Source: CAYVTV01 sp964526475 | GTDB taxonomy: Bacteria; Bacteroidota; Bacteroidia; Bacteroidales; GCA-2748055 | NCBI GenBank assembly: GCA_964526475.1 | Contig: CAZGKF010000093.1 | Coordinates: 1 to 5,292, forward strand | Length of the DNA stretch: 5,292 nt | Direction of reading: 5' to 3' | Notes under the pieces: generated by a model | What the model was told of the DNA's origin: nothing | Databases searched by the model: none | Seen by the model: the letters and a program-made list of their open reading frames with translations, nothing else | Program-made: the position numbers and the translations under genes | Shown: in pieces, positions 1 through 5,292 of the stretch | Numbering within the stretch: position 1 is the first letter of the stretch | Layout of the letters: each line of letters opens with the position of its first letter

Positions 1-470
1 TTTTGAAACATTCTTAATTGCCGAAAATCGAACATATTTGTTTTCCGGTAACACAAAGAATGCATGTGGGTTTCTTTGCGATTCGGGTCCTTTCGCCTTT
101 CATATACCGGACATCCTAAAATATCGTATTCATCACCACCTATATCATTCTCCCTCGCAATATTGAATTCAAGCGGGTTAAAATAATTATGGAGGGGTTT
201 TCCATTACATTTTCCCCAGTTCAGATGACACCATGCTCTTAGCCATTTGTTTGCTTCGGGAGAATTTATAAGGTTTTTACCGCCCAGCAGCATACGTGTC
301 CTAAAGGGCTGAAAATACGGATCGTTTATGTAATCCGGAGGATCTGAAACCGGACTTTCATAGTTGCCATTGCAAGAGTTTACTCATTCACAACGATACC
401 TTCTGACATATATTTTAAAGCAGCTGTCAGTTCATTCTCAAGTATTATCTGAGCAGGTGAGTATATTTTG
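1..470 (-). pseudogene. Unrecognised decayed coding remnant, frame-broken, runs off left edge
   Basis: On the minus strand a frame is open from 383 to the window edge (about 127 codons). It reads like real protein (for example DPPDYINDPYFQPFR, then SPEANKWLRAWCHLNWGK, and a Cys/His-containing stretch near the edge). It has no ATG, GTG or TTG between its upstream stop (384-386) and an internal Met about 25 codons in. The stretch just upstream is open in another frame (YSPAQIILENELTAALKYM and onward), ends at a stop at 380-382, and continues upstream without a stop into the tRNA gene. The simplest reading is one gene broken by a frameshift near 380 and with its 5' end lost at the tRNA. I do not recognise the family. 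Two unrelated remnants, or a chance open frame in the short upstream part, remain possible. Confidence 0.45.
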
Positions 471-473
471 ATG

Positions 474-547
474 TAGCGAGAGGGAGACTTGAACTCCCGA
501 CCTCATGATTATGAATCATGCGCTCTGACCAGCTGAGCTACCTCGCC
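474..547 (-). tRNA. tRNA-Met (anticodon CAT), probably elongator
   Basis: The minus strand folds into a full cloverleaf. The acceptor GGCGAGG pairs with TCTCGCT, with G-U pairs at both ends. The D stem is GCTC/GAGC, the anticodon stem CATGA/TCATG with loop TTCATAA (anticodon CAT), and the T stem GGGAG/CTCCC with loop TTCAAGT. The discriminator base is A and no CCA is encoded. The first acceptor pair is G-U rather than the C/A mismatch typical of bacterial initiators, and the anticodon stem lacks the three G-C pairs of initiator tRNA. Elongator Met is therefore most likely. A CAT anticodon can also be the lysidine-modified tRNA-Ile2, which sequence alone does not fully exclude. Confidence 0.93.
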
Positions 548-563
548 ATTTTAATTGCGGCAG

Positions 564-571
564 CAAATTTA
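564..571 (-). promoter_or_regulatory. Putative Bacteroidota -7 element for the tRNA gene
   Basis: The minus strand reads TAAATTTG, an exact match to the Bacteroidota -7 consensus TAnnTTTG, 16 bases before the tRNA 5' end. This would put the transcription start a few bases ahead of the mature tRNA. The DNA upstream is very AT-rich, and I see no TTG -33 element at the expected spacing. The call rests on the -7 match and its position. Confidence 0.45.
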
Positions 572-629
572 ATTATTTTTTATATTAATCCGAATAAACA
601 ATTTATTTATCTCTGGTTGATATTAATAT

Positions 630-651
630 AAAAAAAAGACAGAACAAGTCT
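630..651 (-). terminator. Weak candidate terminator downstream of the sulfatase remnant
   Basis: Read on the minus strand, a short hairpin (AGAC/GTCT, 7-base loop, 637-651) is followed by eight T residues (630-637, sharing one base with the stem). It lies between the sulfatase remnant and the tRNA gene, where a transcript from the former would end. The stem is only 4 bp, so the call is weak. The T tract is its best support. Confidence 0.35.
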
Positions 652-689
652 GCCTGCCTTTTCTTCTTCCAACGCATGACAAGTGGAAA

Positions 690-717
690 TAACTATTTTT
701 GAATTAAGAAATAGTTA
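690..717. repeat. AT-rich 9-bp inverted repeat just after the sulfatase stop
   Basis: TAACTATTT (690-698) and AAATAGTTA (709-717) are perfect inverted complements with a 10-base loop. On the minus strand the hairpin starts 6 bases after the TAG stop of the C-terminal sulfatase fragment (724-726). It could be a transcript-end hairpin, but being all A/T except one G-C pair it is weak, and no T tract follows directly. Confidence 0.4.
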
Positions 718-723
718 ATCAAA

Positions 724-1395
724 CTATCTATGATACCTCGATGTAGCTTTTATCTCAACAGTATCTCCCAATGCAATGCGTTCTTTTTGCAGTTGTTCAA
801 TCATTTTACTGGCAATCAAACTGTATTCAGGATCTGAATAAACGCTTACCATTTCATCGGGATCTTTCTCCAGATCAAATAATTCCCATTCGTTGAGGGT
901 GTAATAATGAATAAGCTTATACCTGTCGGATCGTATGCCATAATGGGGATGTACCATATGCCAGTCGGGATAGGCAAGATAGTGGTAATATGCGACATCT
1001 CTCCATTCTTCAACTGTCTCCCCTTTAAGAAGGGGCACAATGCTTCTGCCCTGCATATCAGAGGGAATGGATATACCCGCCATATCGAGAAAAGTGCCGG
1101 CGAAATCAATGTTCTGTACTATATGATCATCCCGGGAGCCAGCCAGTGTGACTTTCGGCCAGCGGATGATCAGCGGCATGCGCAGAGATTCTTCATACAT
1201 CCACCTTTTATCAAACCATCCGTGATCGCCAAGATAAAAGCCCTGGTCAGAGCTGTAGATTACTATGGTATTATCAGCCAGGCCTGATTCATCGAGGTAT
1301 TGTAAAATTCTCCCAATCTCCTTATCCATGGATGTCACTGAGCGAAGATAGTCTTTTACATAGCGCTGGTATTTCCATTCTGCCAGTTTATTTCC
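724..1395 (-). pseudogene. Sulfatase C-terminal fragment (S1 family, frame-shifted from its N-terminal part)
   Basis: This frame is open for 223 codons from an upstream in-frame stop at 1396-1398, beginning GNKLAEWKYQRYVKDYLRS. The only start near its head is a GTG at 1336-1338, inside conserved sulfatase sequence, so it is not a natural gene start. Visible family features are the late metal/active-site block SSDQGFYLGDHGWFDKRW (Asp50, Gln51 and Lys63 counted from 1395), then MYEESLRMPLIIRWP, and the C-terminal subdomain with YGIRSDRYKLIHYY and ELFDLEKDPDE. This pattern resembles type I sulfatases acting on N-acetylglucosamine-6-sulfate or related glycan sulfates. Substrate assignment is inference. 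The central part, with the expected GKWH and HxPH-type catalytic motifs, is absent. The piece can neither hold the formylglycine nor be expressed with its own signal peptide, so it is very probably non-functional. Confidence 0.85.
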
Positions 1396-1753
1396 TTAAG
1401 GTTTGCTGTGCCCCATTAAAAACTGTATCATTATTCAACATACCGTTAAGGTGGCTGTGTTTTCCGGTAAGTATTGCAGCCCGGCTTGGGCCGCAAATAG
1501 AATTGGTGCAGAATACATTGGTGAAAAGAACTCCTTCTTCAGCCAGCTTATCAATGGAAGGTGTCTGAACGAATTTATGCAGATCAGGGTTATTGTGTTT
1601 TGGGCCATAAGCACCAATGGCATGGGTTGCATGGTCGTCACTGAATATAAAAAGGATGTTTGGGGGGTTTTTCTCAGTTTGTTGATCACACGACATTAGA
1701 GACGTAAGTAATAATGCAGGAATAGATGATTTAACCATAATTTTTGTTATCAT
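1388..1753 (-). pseudogene. Sulfatase N-terminal fragment with formylglycine motif, truncated
   Basis: This 121-residue fragment starts at ATG 1751-1753. Residues 1-22 form a lipoprotein-type signal ending in SLMSC, with Cys22 as the probable lipidated residue. NILFIFSDDH follows, with Asp39 and Asp40 as expected metal ligands. Then NSICGPSRAAILTGK carries the CxPxR signature: Cys87 is the residue normally converted to formylglycine, and Arg91 and Lys98 are conserved. The reading ends NGAQQTLRK and stops at 1388-1390. In intact relatives the GAQQT segment leads into another 150-200 residues that include a GKWH motif. Here the sequence jumps to the C-terminal part in another frame around 1393-1400. 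Together the two pieces make about 340 residues, against roughly 500 or more for the family. An internal deletion is the best reading. A sequencing artefact is unlikely to remove several hundred bases. Confidence 0.88.
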
Positions 1754-1870
1754 GATGCAATAAAATTAATTAGCAACAATTTCATTGAAGCTTAAAATAT
1801 GAAAAACTGGCAATGATCCAACTATTTATTTAGCAATTGAAAAACCTGTTAAATATTTATTATTTTCCTG

Positions 1871-2710
1871 CTATGCTTTTACTCCTGAAAAAATTACGTA
1901 TCTGCGTCTGTTTCTGAGAAGATAAACATACCATTGTATAATAATAAAATAAAACAACCTGAAAAGCATATTATCAGCAATACCTTTGTTATGCATTTCT
2001 TTGAACCACTGAGGATAACTCTTAAAACCCCTAACAACATCCTCTGTAATATCATCTGTATGAAGAATTTGCAAACTGGCATCAGGGATTTCATTGTGAT
2101 ATCTTTCTGTATTCCAGTGATTCAAAGCCTGAAGTTCTTTCCATCTCTTTCGCAGTCCATAACCTTTCTTTTTAACAGTAACCAGATCTGCTATCAGAAA
2201 TTTTCCCTGGGGTTTGAGAACGCGGTTGATCTCTCTGAGAAAAGCAGATTTATCAGGGTAATGAAAGGCGCTTTCAATGTTTATCACAACATCATGAGAT
2301 TCTTCCTCAATATGTTTCATTTCCTGGGCATCATCAACATGAAAATGAATATTTTCAAGTTTCCGGCGAATTTTTTCCTGTTTTGCAATTTCTATACTCG
2401 CCGGATTAAGATCAATACCAGTAACAAGGGAAGGTTGAAATTTTTCTGTTACATAGCAGGCCTGCACACCATTACCGCAACCTACTTCCAGCACTTTCTT
2501 ACCTTTAAGCTGACCAACAAATCCAATGCAATGATCGGTAAGATTCTTTTGCGATTGAAAAAATGAGTCATCCTGGTTTTTAAAAAAAGGATAATGCAAC
2601 ATGGTAAACTCTCCATTAAATCTGCAAAGTGCAGAATTGAGGGACTTATAATAATTCTGTGCGGTAAAAAATGAACTTAAGAGACCGCCTGTTTTGGATA
2701 AAAATGTCAT
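1871..2710 (-). CDS. Class I SAM-dependent methyltransferase, substrate unknown
   Basis: The product is 279 residues with a Rossmann-type methyltransferase core. Motif I is VLEVGCGNG (73-81), the acidic strand-2 motif GIDLNP (98-103), motif II region DDAQ (126-129), then DVVINIESAFHY (140-151), and INRVLKPQGKFLIADL (161-176). This order is that of the Methyltransf_11/25 group, which methylates small molecules, lipids or sugars. The ESAFHYPD stretch resembles O-methyltransferases of natural-product and lipid pathways, but that does not fix a substrate. A C-terminal hydrophobic stretch (about 249-266) followed by an Arg-rich segment (267-270) could contact the membrane. ATG at 2708-2710 fits a candidate promoter 37 bases upstream. 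A second Met (residue 37) is a possible later start that keeps the whole core. It is separated by 117 bases from the sulfatase remnant and 264 from the isomerase, so it is probably its own transcript. Confidence 0.9.
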   Translation of the reverse strand: MTFLSKTGGLLSSFFTAQNYYKSLNSALCRFNGEFTMLHYPFFKNQDDSFFQSQKNLTDHCIGFVGQLKGKKVLEVGCGNGVQACYVTEKFQPSLVTGIDLNPASIEIAKQEKIRRKLENIHFHVDDAQEMKHIEEESHDVVINIESAFHYPDKSAFLREINRVLKPQGKFLIADLVTVKKKGYGLRKRWKELQALNHWNTERYHNEIPDASLQILHTDDITEDVVRGFKSYPQWFKEMHNKGIADNMLFRLFYFIIIQWYVYLLRNRRRYVIFSGVKA

Positions 2711-2747
2711 AAAAGATAGATATAAGAACTATTAATGCCAAATCTCG

Positions 2748-2755
2748 CAAAAATA
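2748..2755 (-). promoter_or_regulatory. Putative -7 element upstream of the methyltransferase
   Basis: The minus strand reads TATTTTTG, matching TAnnTTTG exactly, 37 bases before the ATG at 2710, which would give a 5' leader of about 30 bases. The nearest clear TTG is about 25 bases further upstream, longer than the usual spacing, so the -33 box is weak or absent. Confidence 0.4.
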
Positions 2756-2891
2756 ATCAAAATTGTTGATTTTTAAAGTTCAAATCCATTGTTTTCAAAT
2801 AAACATAAGAAAAATAGCCTGATAATCAATTATATAGTGGCACAGGAATTATAATGATGGAGAAAGAAAATCGTTGATACAGTAATCGTGT

Positions 2892-2923
2892 TGCGATTAA
2901 ATTTTATAACATCTTCAATCGCA
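2892..2923. repeat. 7-bp inverted repeat in the methyltransferase-isomerase gap
   Basis: TGCGATT (2892-2898) and AATCGCA (2917-2923) are perfect inverted complements around an 18-base AT-rich spacer. The gap 2711-2974 otherwise holds only the candidate promoter and no coding frame I can support. The repeat could be an operator-like dyad or a transcript-end structure for the isomerase gene. No T tract supports a terminator. Confidence 0.3.
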
Positions 2924-2974
2924 CAGCGGGTTAGAACCTTACTAACTTCTAATATTTGTTAAGATTACTATTTC

Positions 2975-3868
2975 TTAAACATCTTTCATCTGATCATTGA
3001 GAACCTTAATAGCTGCAGCAGCTTCCTGCTCAAAATCAGTCCACCTGCCTTCAAGTGACAATCCGCCTTTATAAGCTGTTTCTTTCAGAGCTTTGAGATA
3101 TGGACGGAAATCATCTCCCATAACACCGGGAGCTGATCTTTTTTCTTTTTCAGCAATATGGCAATGATGAATTAAATGACCATATTTCAATATTTCACCG
3201 GAAGGTTCATCTTCACGCATCATGTGGTAGATATCAGCAAGCAGGCGGAAATTAGGATGGTTAACACTTTCAACAATTTCAGCACCTTCGGCGAGAGAAT
3301 TAATAAAATTGACCTCTCCTTTGTTCAAAGGTTCAAGGACTACTGTTATTCCGTACTTTTTTGCCACAGGAGCAATAAGCTTCTGCAGTTCAATAAATTG
3401 TTCCCTGGCTGATGAAATTTTCCAACCCTCGGGAATACGCCGTGACCCGCTTGAGCCAAAAACAATATATTTCATTTCTGCTTTTCTGGCTCTAATAAAA
3501 GCTGTCTCAGCATATCTTACTATTTCTTCGTGATGAATTTCCGGACCAACCGATTTTAAACGTCCCGGGATAAAACTATTACAGGACAAAACCGGTAAGT
3601 CCGCTGCTTTGAGCTTCTGAAATTGCTCTGCAAATGCTGCATCATCCTTATCCGGTACAAGAAAACGGCCTACGCTTTCTTCTATAAACTTGTATCCCAA
3701 ACTTTTCAGAAGTGCGCTATTCTCAATAGTGGTGCAAATTCCAAGGCTCAGTTTCCATTTTCCGGAGCTTAAATTCAAGGGATGAGCCATTAAACTGGTA
3801 TTCATAACACTCATAGCTGCGGTAGCTTTCAGAGTGGTTTTGATGAATTTTCTGCGACTGTTTATCAT
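2975..3868 (-). CDS. Tat-exported TIM-barrel sugar isomerase/epimerase-like protein
   Basis: The product is 297 residues. The N-terminus carries SRRKFIK (4-10), a twin-arginine motif, followed by a hydrophobic stretch to about residue 28 (SLMAHP), indicating folded export to the periplasm. The rest fits the xylose isomerase-like TIM barrel family (AP endonuclease 2 fold; hydroxypyruvate isomerase and D-tagatose 3-epimerase relatives). The four expected metal ligands can be placed: Glu179 in VVLEPLN, Asp212 in LADIYHM, His237 in HHCHIAE and Glu273 in LSLEGRW. Two of these Glu residues are also the catalytic pair in the epimerases. An intact catalytic set argues for an active enzyme on a keto-sugar or sugar acid, but the exact substrate is not readable. 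The start ATG (3866-3868) directly precedes the Tat motif, so it is secure. It is divergent from the CAP-domain gene across 132 bases. Confidence 0.9.
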   Translation of the reverse strand: MINSRRKFIKTTLKATAAMSVMNTSLMAHPLNLSSGKWKLSLGICTTIENSALLKSLGYKFIEESVGRFLVPDKDDAAFAEQFQKLKAADLPVLSCNSFIPGRLKSVGPEIHHEEIVRYAETAFIRARKAEMKYIVFGSSGSRRIPEGWKISSAREQFIELQKLIAPVAKKYGITVVLEPLNKGEVNFINSLAEGAEIVESVNHPNFRLLADIYHMMREDEPSGEILKYGHLIHHCHIAEKEKRSAPGVMGDDFRPYLKALKETAYKGGLSLEGRWTDFEQEAAAAIKVLNDQMKDV

Positions 3869-3934
3869 ATTAATTTATTTTAAATTTCAAATTAACCTAA
3901 AAAAAGTATTAATTCATAAAAACACATAGAAATT

Positions 3935-3969
3935 TTGTTGTTAATTCTTCTTCATTCTTATAGCATTTG
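3935..3969 (+). promoter_or_regulatory. Putative promoter of the CAP-domain gene
   Basis: TTGTTG (3935-3940) is followed after 20 bases by TAGCATTTG (3961-3969), close to the Bacteroidota -33 TTG / -7 TAnnTTTG arrangement but with one extra base inside the -7 element. Transcription would begin near 3975, giving a leader of about 25 bases to the ATG at 4001. This also argues against the upstream TTG at 3935 as a start codon, since it would lie inside the promoter. Confidence 0.35.
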
Positions 3970-4000
3970 GTTTAAATATTTTATTTTAGCAAATAAAAAA

Positions 4001-4663
4001 ATGATCTATAATTTCAAGCAAGTAATCTTTTTTAAAAGAGTTATTTTATACATATTTTCCTTGCTTTTCATCATTTCTCTTAACTTTCTTTTAGCTATTG
4101 AACCAGGAAATATCTGGGAGCAATGGGATTCTATTACCATTGCAATGGCAAATACGGCTGCCGGTACAGATTATTATACCGAAGAGGAACAACTGATAAT
4201 TCTTTATACCAACCTGGCCAGAACCGATGGTCCGCTTTTTACCGCGACTTTTCTAAAATCCTATATGAAGAACAAATCACCATCAAAATATACCCGTTCC
4301 CTTTTCAGAGACCTTAAAAAAGTTAAAGGGTTTCAGCCGCTTTTTCCTGAACCCGATCTTTATAAAATTGCTTTAGGTCATGCCATAACGTCCGGGAAAT
4401 CGGGACATGCGGGTCACAGAGATTTTGATAAGCGGTTCAAACCTGTTCTTGGGAGATATAATCTGGTTGCGGAAAATTGCGCCTATGGCCTGGAAGATGC
4501 AATGTCTGTTGTAATTGAACTGCTTATCGATGAGAATGTAAAAGATCTTGGGCATAGAAAAAATATTCTCAATCCGGACTTTAATTCCATTGGTGTTTCC
4601 ATTCAGCCCCATAAGAAATTCAATCATAACTGTGTTATGGGATTTGGGAGAAAGGTGAAATAA
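4001..4663 (+). CDS. CAP (SCP/PR-1) domain protein, exported or membrane-anchored
   Basis: The product is 220 residues from ATG 4001. The frame is open further upstream to a TTG at 3935, but the ATG is preferred because it is followed by a basic segment and one hydrophobic helix (about 14-33, VILYIFSLLFIISLNFLLA), a signal peptide or anchor. The rest resembles bacterial CAP-superfamily proteins. An N-terminal helix carries EEEQLIILYTNLARTDG (61-77), the first His lies in SGHAGHRDF (His136 or His139), AENCAYG holds Glu158, and LGHRKNIL holds His185, followed by NSIGVSI and the closing strand CVMGFG (211-216). These His/Glu residues form the usual CAP cavity. Cys160 and Cys211 could form a disulfide outside the cytoplasm. 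The biochemical role of bacterial CAP proteins is poorly defined, so no reaction is assigned. It stands alone, divergent from the isomerase gene. Confidence 0.88.
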   Translation: MIYNFKQVIFFKRVILYIFSLLFIISLNFLLAIEPGNIWEQWDSITIAMANTAAGTDYYTEEEQLIILYTNLARTDGPLFTATFLKSYMKNKSPSKYTRSLFRDLKKVKGFQPLFPEPDLYKIALGHAITSGKSGHAGHRDFDKRFKPVLGRYNLVAENCAYGLEDAMSVVIELLIDENVKDLGHRKNILNPDFNSIGVSIQPHKKFNHNCVMGFGRKVK

Positions 4664-4665
4664 TT

Positions 4666-4694
4666 CCTACTTTTTTCTGCGACAAAAAAGTAGG
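4666..4694. repeat. 11-bp perfect hairpin just after the CAP gene
   Basis: CCTACTTTTTT (4666-4676) pairs perfectly with AAAAAAGTAGG (4684-4694) around a 7-base loop CTGCGAC, starting 3 bases after the TAA stop. It can act as a transcript-end hairpin, but no T tract follows, so it is not a classical intrinsic terminator. It shares the TACTTTT/AAAAGTA logic with the hairpin at 5174-5206, suggesting a dispersed intergenic palindrome family. Confidence 0.7.
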
Positions 4695-4712
4695 CAACAT
4701 ACATAAGCCTTC

Positions 4713-4745
4713 CCCCTCCCTTTTGGGGGCTAATCTTTATACACA
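4713..4745. repeat. Outer inverted repeat, left arm
   Basis: The innermost 18 bases, GGCTAATCTTTATACACA (4728-4745), are perfectly complementary to 5068-5085. The similarity continues outward through a CCCCTCC-TTTT stretch with one indel and three mismatches, about 29 of 33 positions. The arm also has a local hairpin of its own: CCCCC (4712-4716) with GGGGG (4725-4729). Confidence 0.75.
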
Positions 4746-4805
4746 AGTTTCCAAAATTTATTGAATTAAACTTAATTGATTTTAAATAATAGTTATAATT
4801 CGGAA

Positions 4806-4837
4806 AACGCTGTCAGGTCCAAGGACGCTGACAGGTT
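4806..4837. repeat. Inner REP-like hairpin, left copy
   Basis: The arm begins AACGCTGTCAGGTC and ends GACGCTGACAGGTT. CTGTCAG (4810-4816) pairs with CTGACAG (4828-4834), and GTC/GAC extends the stem inward past one unpaired G, around the loop CAAG. The whole arm is also the inverted complement of 4939-4969, differing only in the 3-4 central loop bases, so it can fold alone or pair with its partner. Confidence 0.8.
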
Positions 4838-4938
4838 GCAATAGGCTGTATAAGGGACGCATGATTTAATAGTTAAATTTTATCTTATTTTGGAAATATC
4901 AAAAAAAAATGGTAAACCGCCTGAAAATTCCCGCAAAA

Positions 4939-4969
4939 AACCTGTCAGCGTCACAGACCTGACAGCGTT
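4939..4969. repeat. Inner REP-like hairpin, right copy (inverted)
   Basis: The arm begins AACCTGTCAGCGTC and ends GACCTGACAGCGTT. CTGTCAG (4942-4948) pairs with CTGACAG (4959-4965). Both 14-base flanks match the left copy exactly in inverted orientation, while the loop has changed from CTTG to ACA. Conserved stems with a changed loop suggest that structure, or recent duplication, has been kept. Confidence 0.8.
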
Positions 4970-5067
4970 GAAATATGGAAACAAAAAGAAACCAATCCAG
5001 GATTTAAAAATCAAATGATATTCACCCAGAATGAAAATTCGGGTCTGGCAAGGTTGATAACAGAAGA

Positions 5068-5099
5068 TGTGTATAAAGATTAGCCTTGAAAAGGAGGGG
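5068..5099. repeat. Outer inverted repeat, right arm
   Basis: TGTGTATAAAGATTAGCC (5068-5085) is the perfect inverted complement of 4728-4745, and the following bases to 5099 match the C-rich part of the left arm imperfectly. It runs straight into a G-rich tract (GGGG at 5096-5099, 5105-5108 and 5110-5113). Confidence 0.75.
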
Positions 5100-5142
5100 A
5101 CACAGGGGTGGGGTAGTTGATTCTTTTTCTTCTTTACTGTCC

Positions 5143-5161
5143 TCCCACCGTAAAGGCGGGA
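5143..5161. repeat. Small GC-rich hairpin
   Basis: TCCCACC (5143-5149) pairs with GGCGGGA (5155-5161) with one A-C mismatch around the loop GTAAA. No gene is adjacent inside the window and no T tract follows on the plus strand, so no terminator role is assigned. Confidence 0.45.
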
Positions 5162-5173
5162 CTAGTTCATCTG

Positions 5174-5206
5174 TACTTTTCAGAAGCGTAAACGCACTGA
5201 AAAGTA
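5174..5206. repeat. 10-bp perfect hairpin with inner stem
   Basis: TACTTTTCAG (5174-5183) pairs perfectly with CTGAAAAGTA (5197-5206). Inside, GCGT (5186-5189) can pair with ACGC (5192-5195), giving a long two-part stem. Its outer bases echo the hairpin at 4666-4694, and the two bracket the nested repeat element. Confidence 0.65.
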
Positions 5207-5258
5207 AGATTCACTTAAACTGCCAACTTTTCCCTAATAACCTAACGTGGACAAGCCA

Positions 5259-5292
5259 CAACCAAACAAATAACAAATCTCAAAATACAAAT
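5259..5292. repeat. Heptamer-phased CAAAT tract running off the right edge
   Basis: C residues starting CAAAT-like units fall at 5267, 5274, 5281 and 5288, exactly 7 bases apart (CAAATAA, CAAATCT, CAAAATA, CAAAT). The tract is almost free of G. It looks like the start of a degenerate heptanucleotide tandem repeat, but only about four units are visible and low-complexity chance is not excluded. Confidence 0.45.

Larger units (their letters stand above)
4706..5099. repeat. Nested inverted-repeat element, non-coding, REPIN- or MITE-like
   Basis: An outer pair of inverted arms (4713-4745 and 5068-5099) encloses an inner pair (4806-4837 and 4939-4969). Spacers are 60 bases on the left, 98 on the right and 101 in the centre, and none holds a supported gene. 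The symmetric double nesting is unlikely by chance and recalls short non-autonomous elements such as REPINs, which pair two inverted REP hairpins and are moved by a transposase encoded elsewhere. No transposase or clear target-site duplication is visible here, so mobility is inference. Confidence 0.55.

Noticed and set aside
143..155. Possible att-like duplicate of the tRNA 3' end (TCTCCCTCGC)
   Set aside because: The match to the tRNA end is short and needs a 2-base gap. It falls inside protein-like sequence and is likely chance.
907..1287. Plus-strand open frame of 126 codons across the sulfatase
   Set aside because: It lies antisense to clearly conserved sulfatase sequence, has no recognisable motif and no convincing start region. 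It is a shadow frame.
1934..2566. Plus-strand open frame of 210 codons
   Set aside because: It is fully antisense to the methyltransferase, whose motifs are unmistakable. The product is a Phe/Ile/Asn-rich string typical of a reverse-frame artefact.
3935..4000. N-terminal extension of the CAP protein from a TTG start at 3935
   Set aside because: It would add 22 residues ahead of a good signal/anchor segment and overlap the likely promoter. The ATG at 4001 is the better start.
4806..4969. Possible CRISPR array from the repeated CTGTCAG motifs
   Set aside because: There are only two copies, in inverted rather than direct orientation, with a 101-base spacer and no cas genes. Palindromic REP-like units explain them better.
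4713..5099. Insertion sequence with terminal inverted repeats
   Set aside because: The 390-bp interval has no room for a transposase and no open frame, so at most it is a non-autonomous element.

Overview
The window looks like an ordinary, AT-rich accessory stretch of a Bacteroidota chromosome. The evidence is exact or near matches to the Bacteroidota -7 promoter element TAnnTTTG, a tRNA without an encoded CCA end, a lipoprotein-type Cys sulfatase, a Tat-exported sugar isomerase/epimerase, and palindrome-rich intergenic DNA. The species cannot be read from the sequence.

Layout, left to right. At 1-470 there is an unrecognised, frame-broken coding remnant on the minus strand, running off the left edge. 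It abuts the 3' end of an intact tRNA-Met(CAT) gene (474-547, minus), which has its own likely promoter. At 724-1753 (minus) lies a sulfatase pseudogene. Its N-terminal piece (lipobox and CGPSR formylglycine motif) and C-terminal piece (SDQGFYLGDHGWFDKRWMYEES block) survive, but the central part of the enzyme is missing and the two pieces are in different frames. At 1871-2710 (minus) is a class I SAM-dependent methyltransferase, and at 2975-3868 (minus) a Tat-signal TIM-barrel sugar isomerase/epimerase-like protein. Divergent from it, at 4001-4663 (plus), is a membrane-anchored or exported CAP/SCP-domain protein.

The last 630 bases (4664-5292) contain no gene I can support. They hold a set of palindromes: a TACTTTT-type hairpin after the CAP gene, a roughly 390-bp nested inverted-repeat element (two outer arms around two inner REP-like hairpins), a G-rich tract, two more hairpins, and a heptamer-phased CAAAT tract that runs off the right edge.

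The genes do not form an obvious pathway. The sulfatase and the exported isomerase both fit polysaccharide or sugar use, but the sulfatase is dead and each gene appears separately spaced. The main signals are gene decay on the left and a non-coding repeat element on the right. I found no convincing new defence or biosynthetic system.
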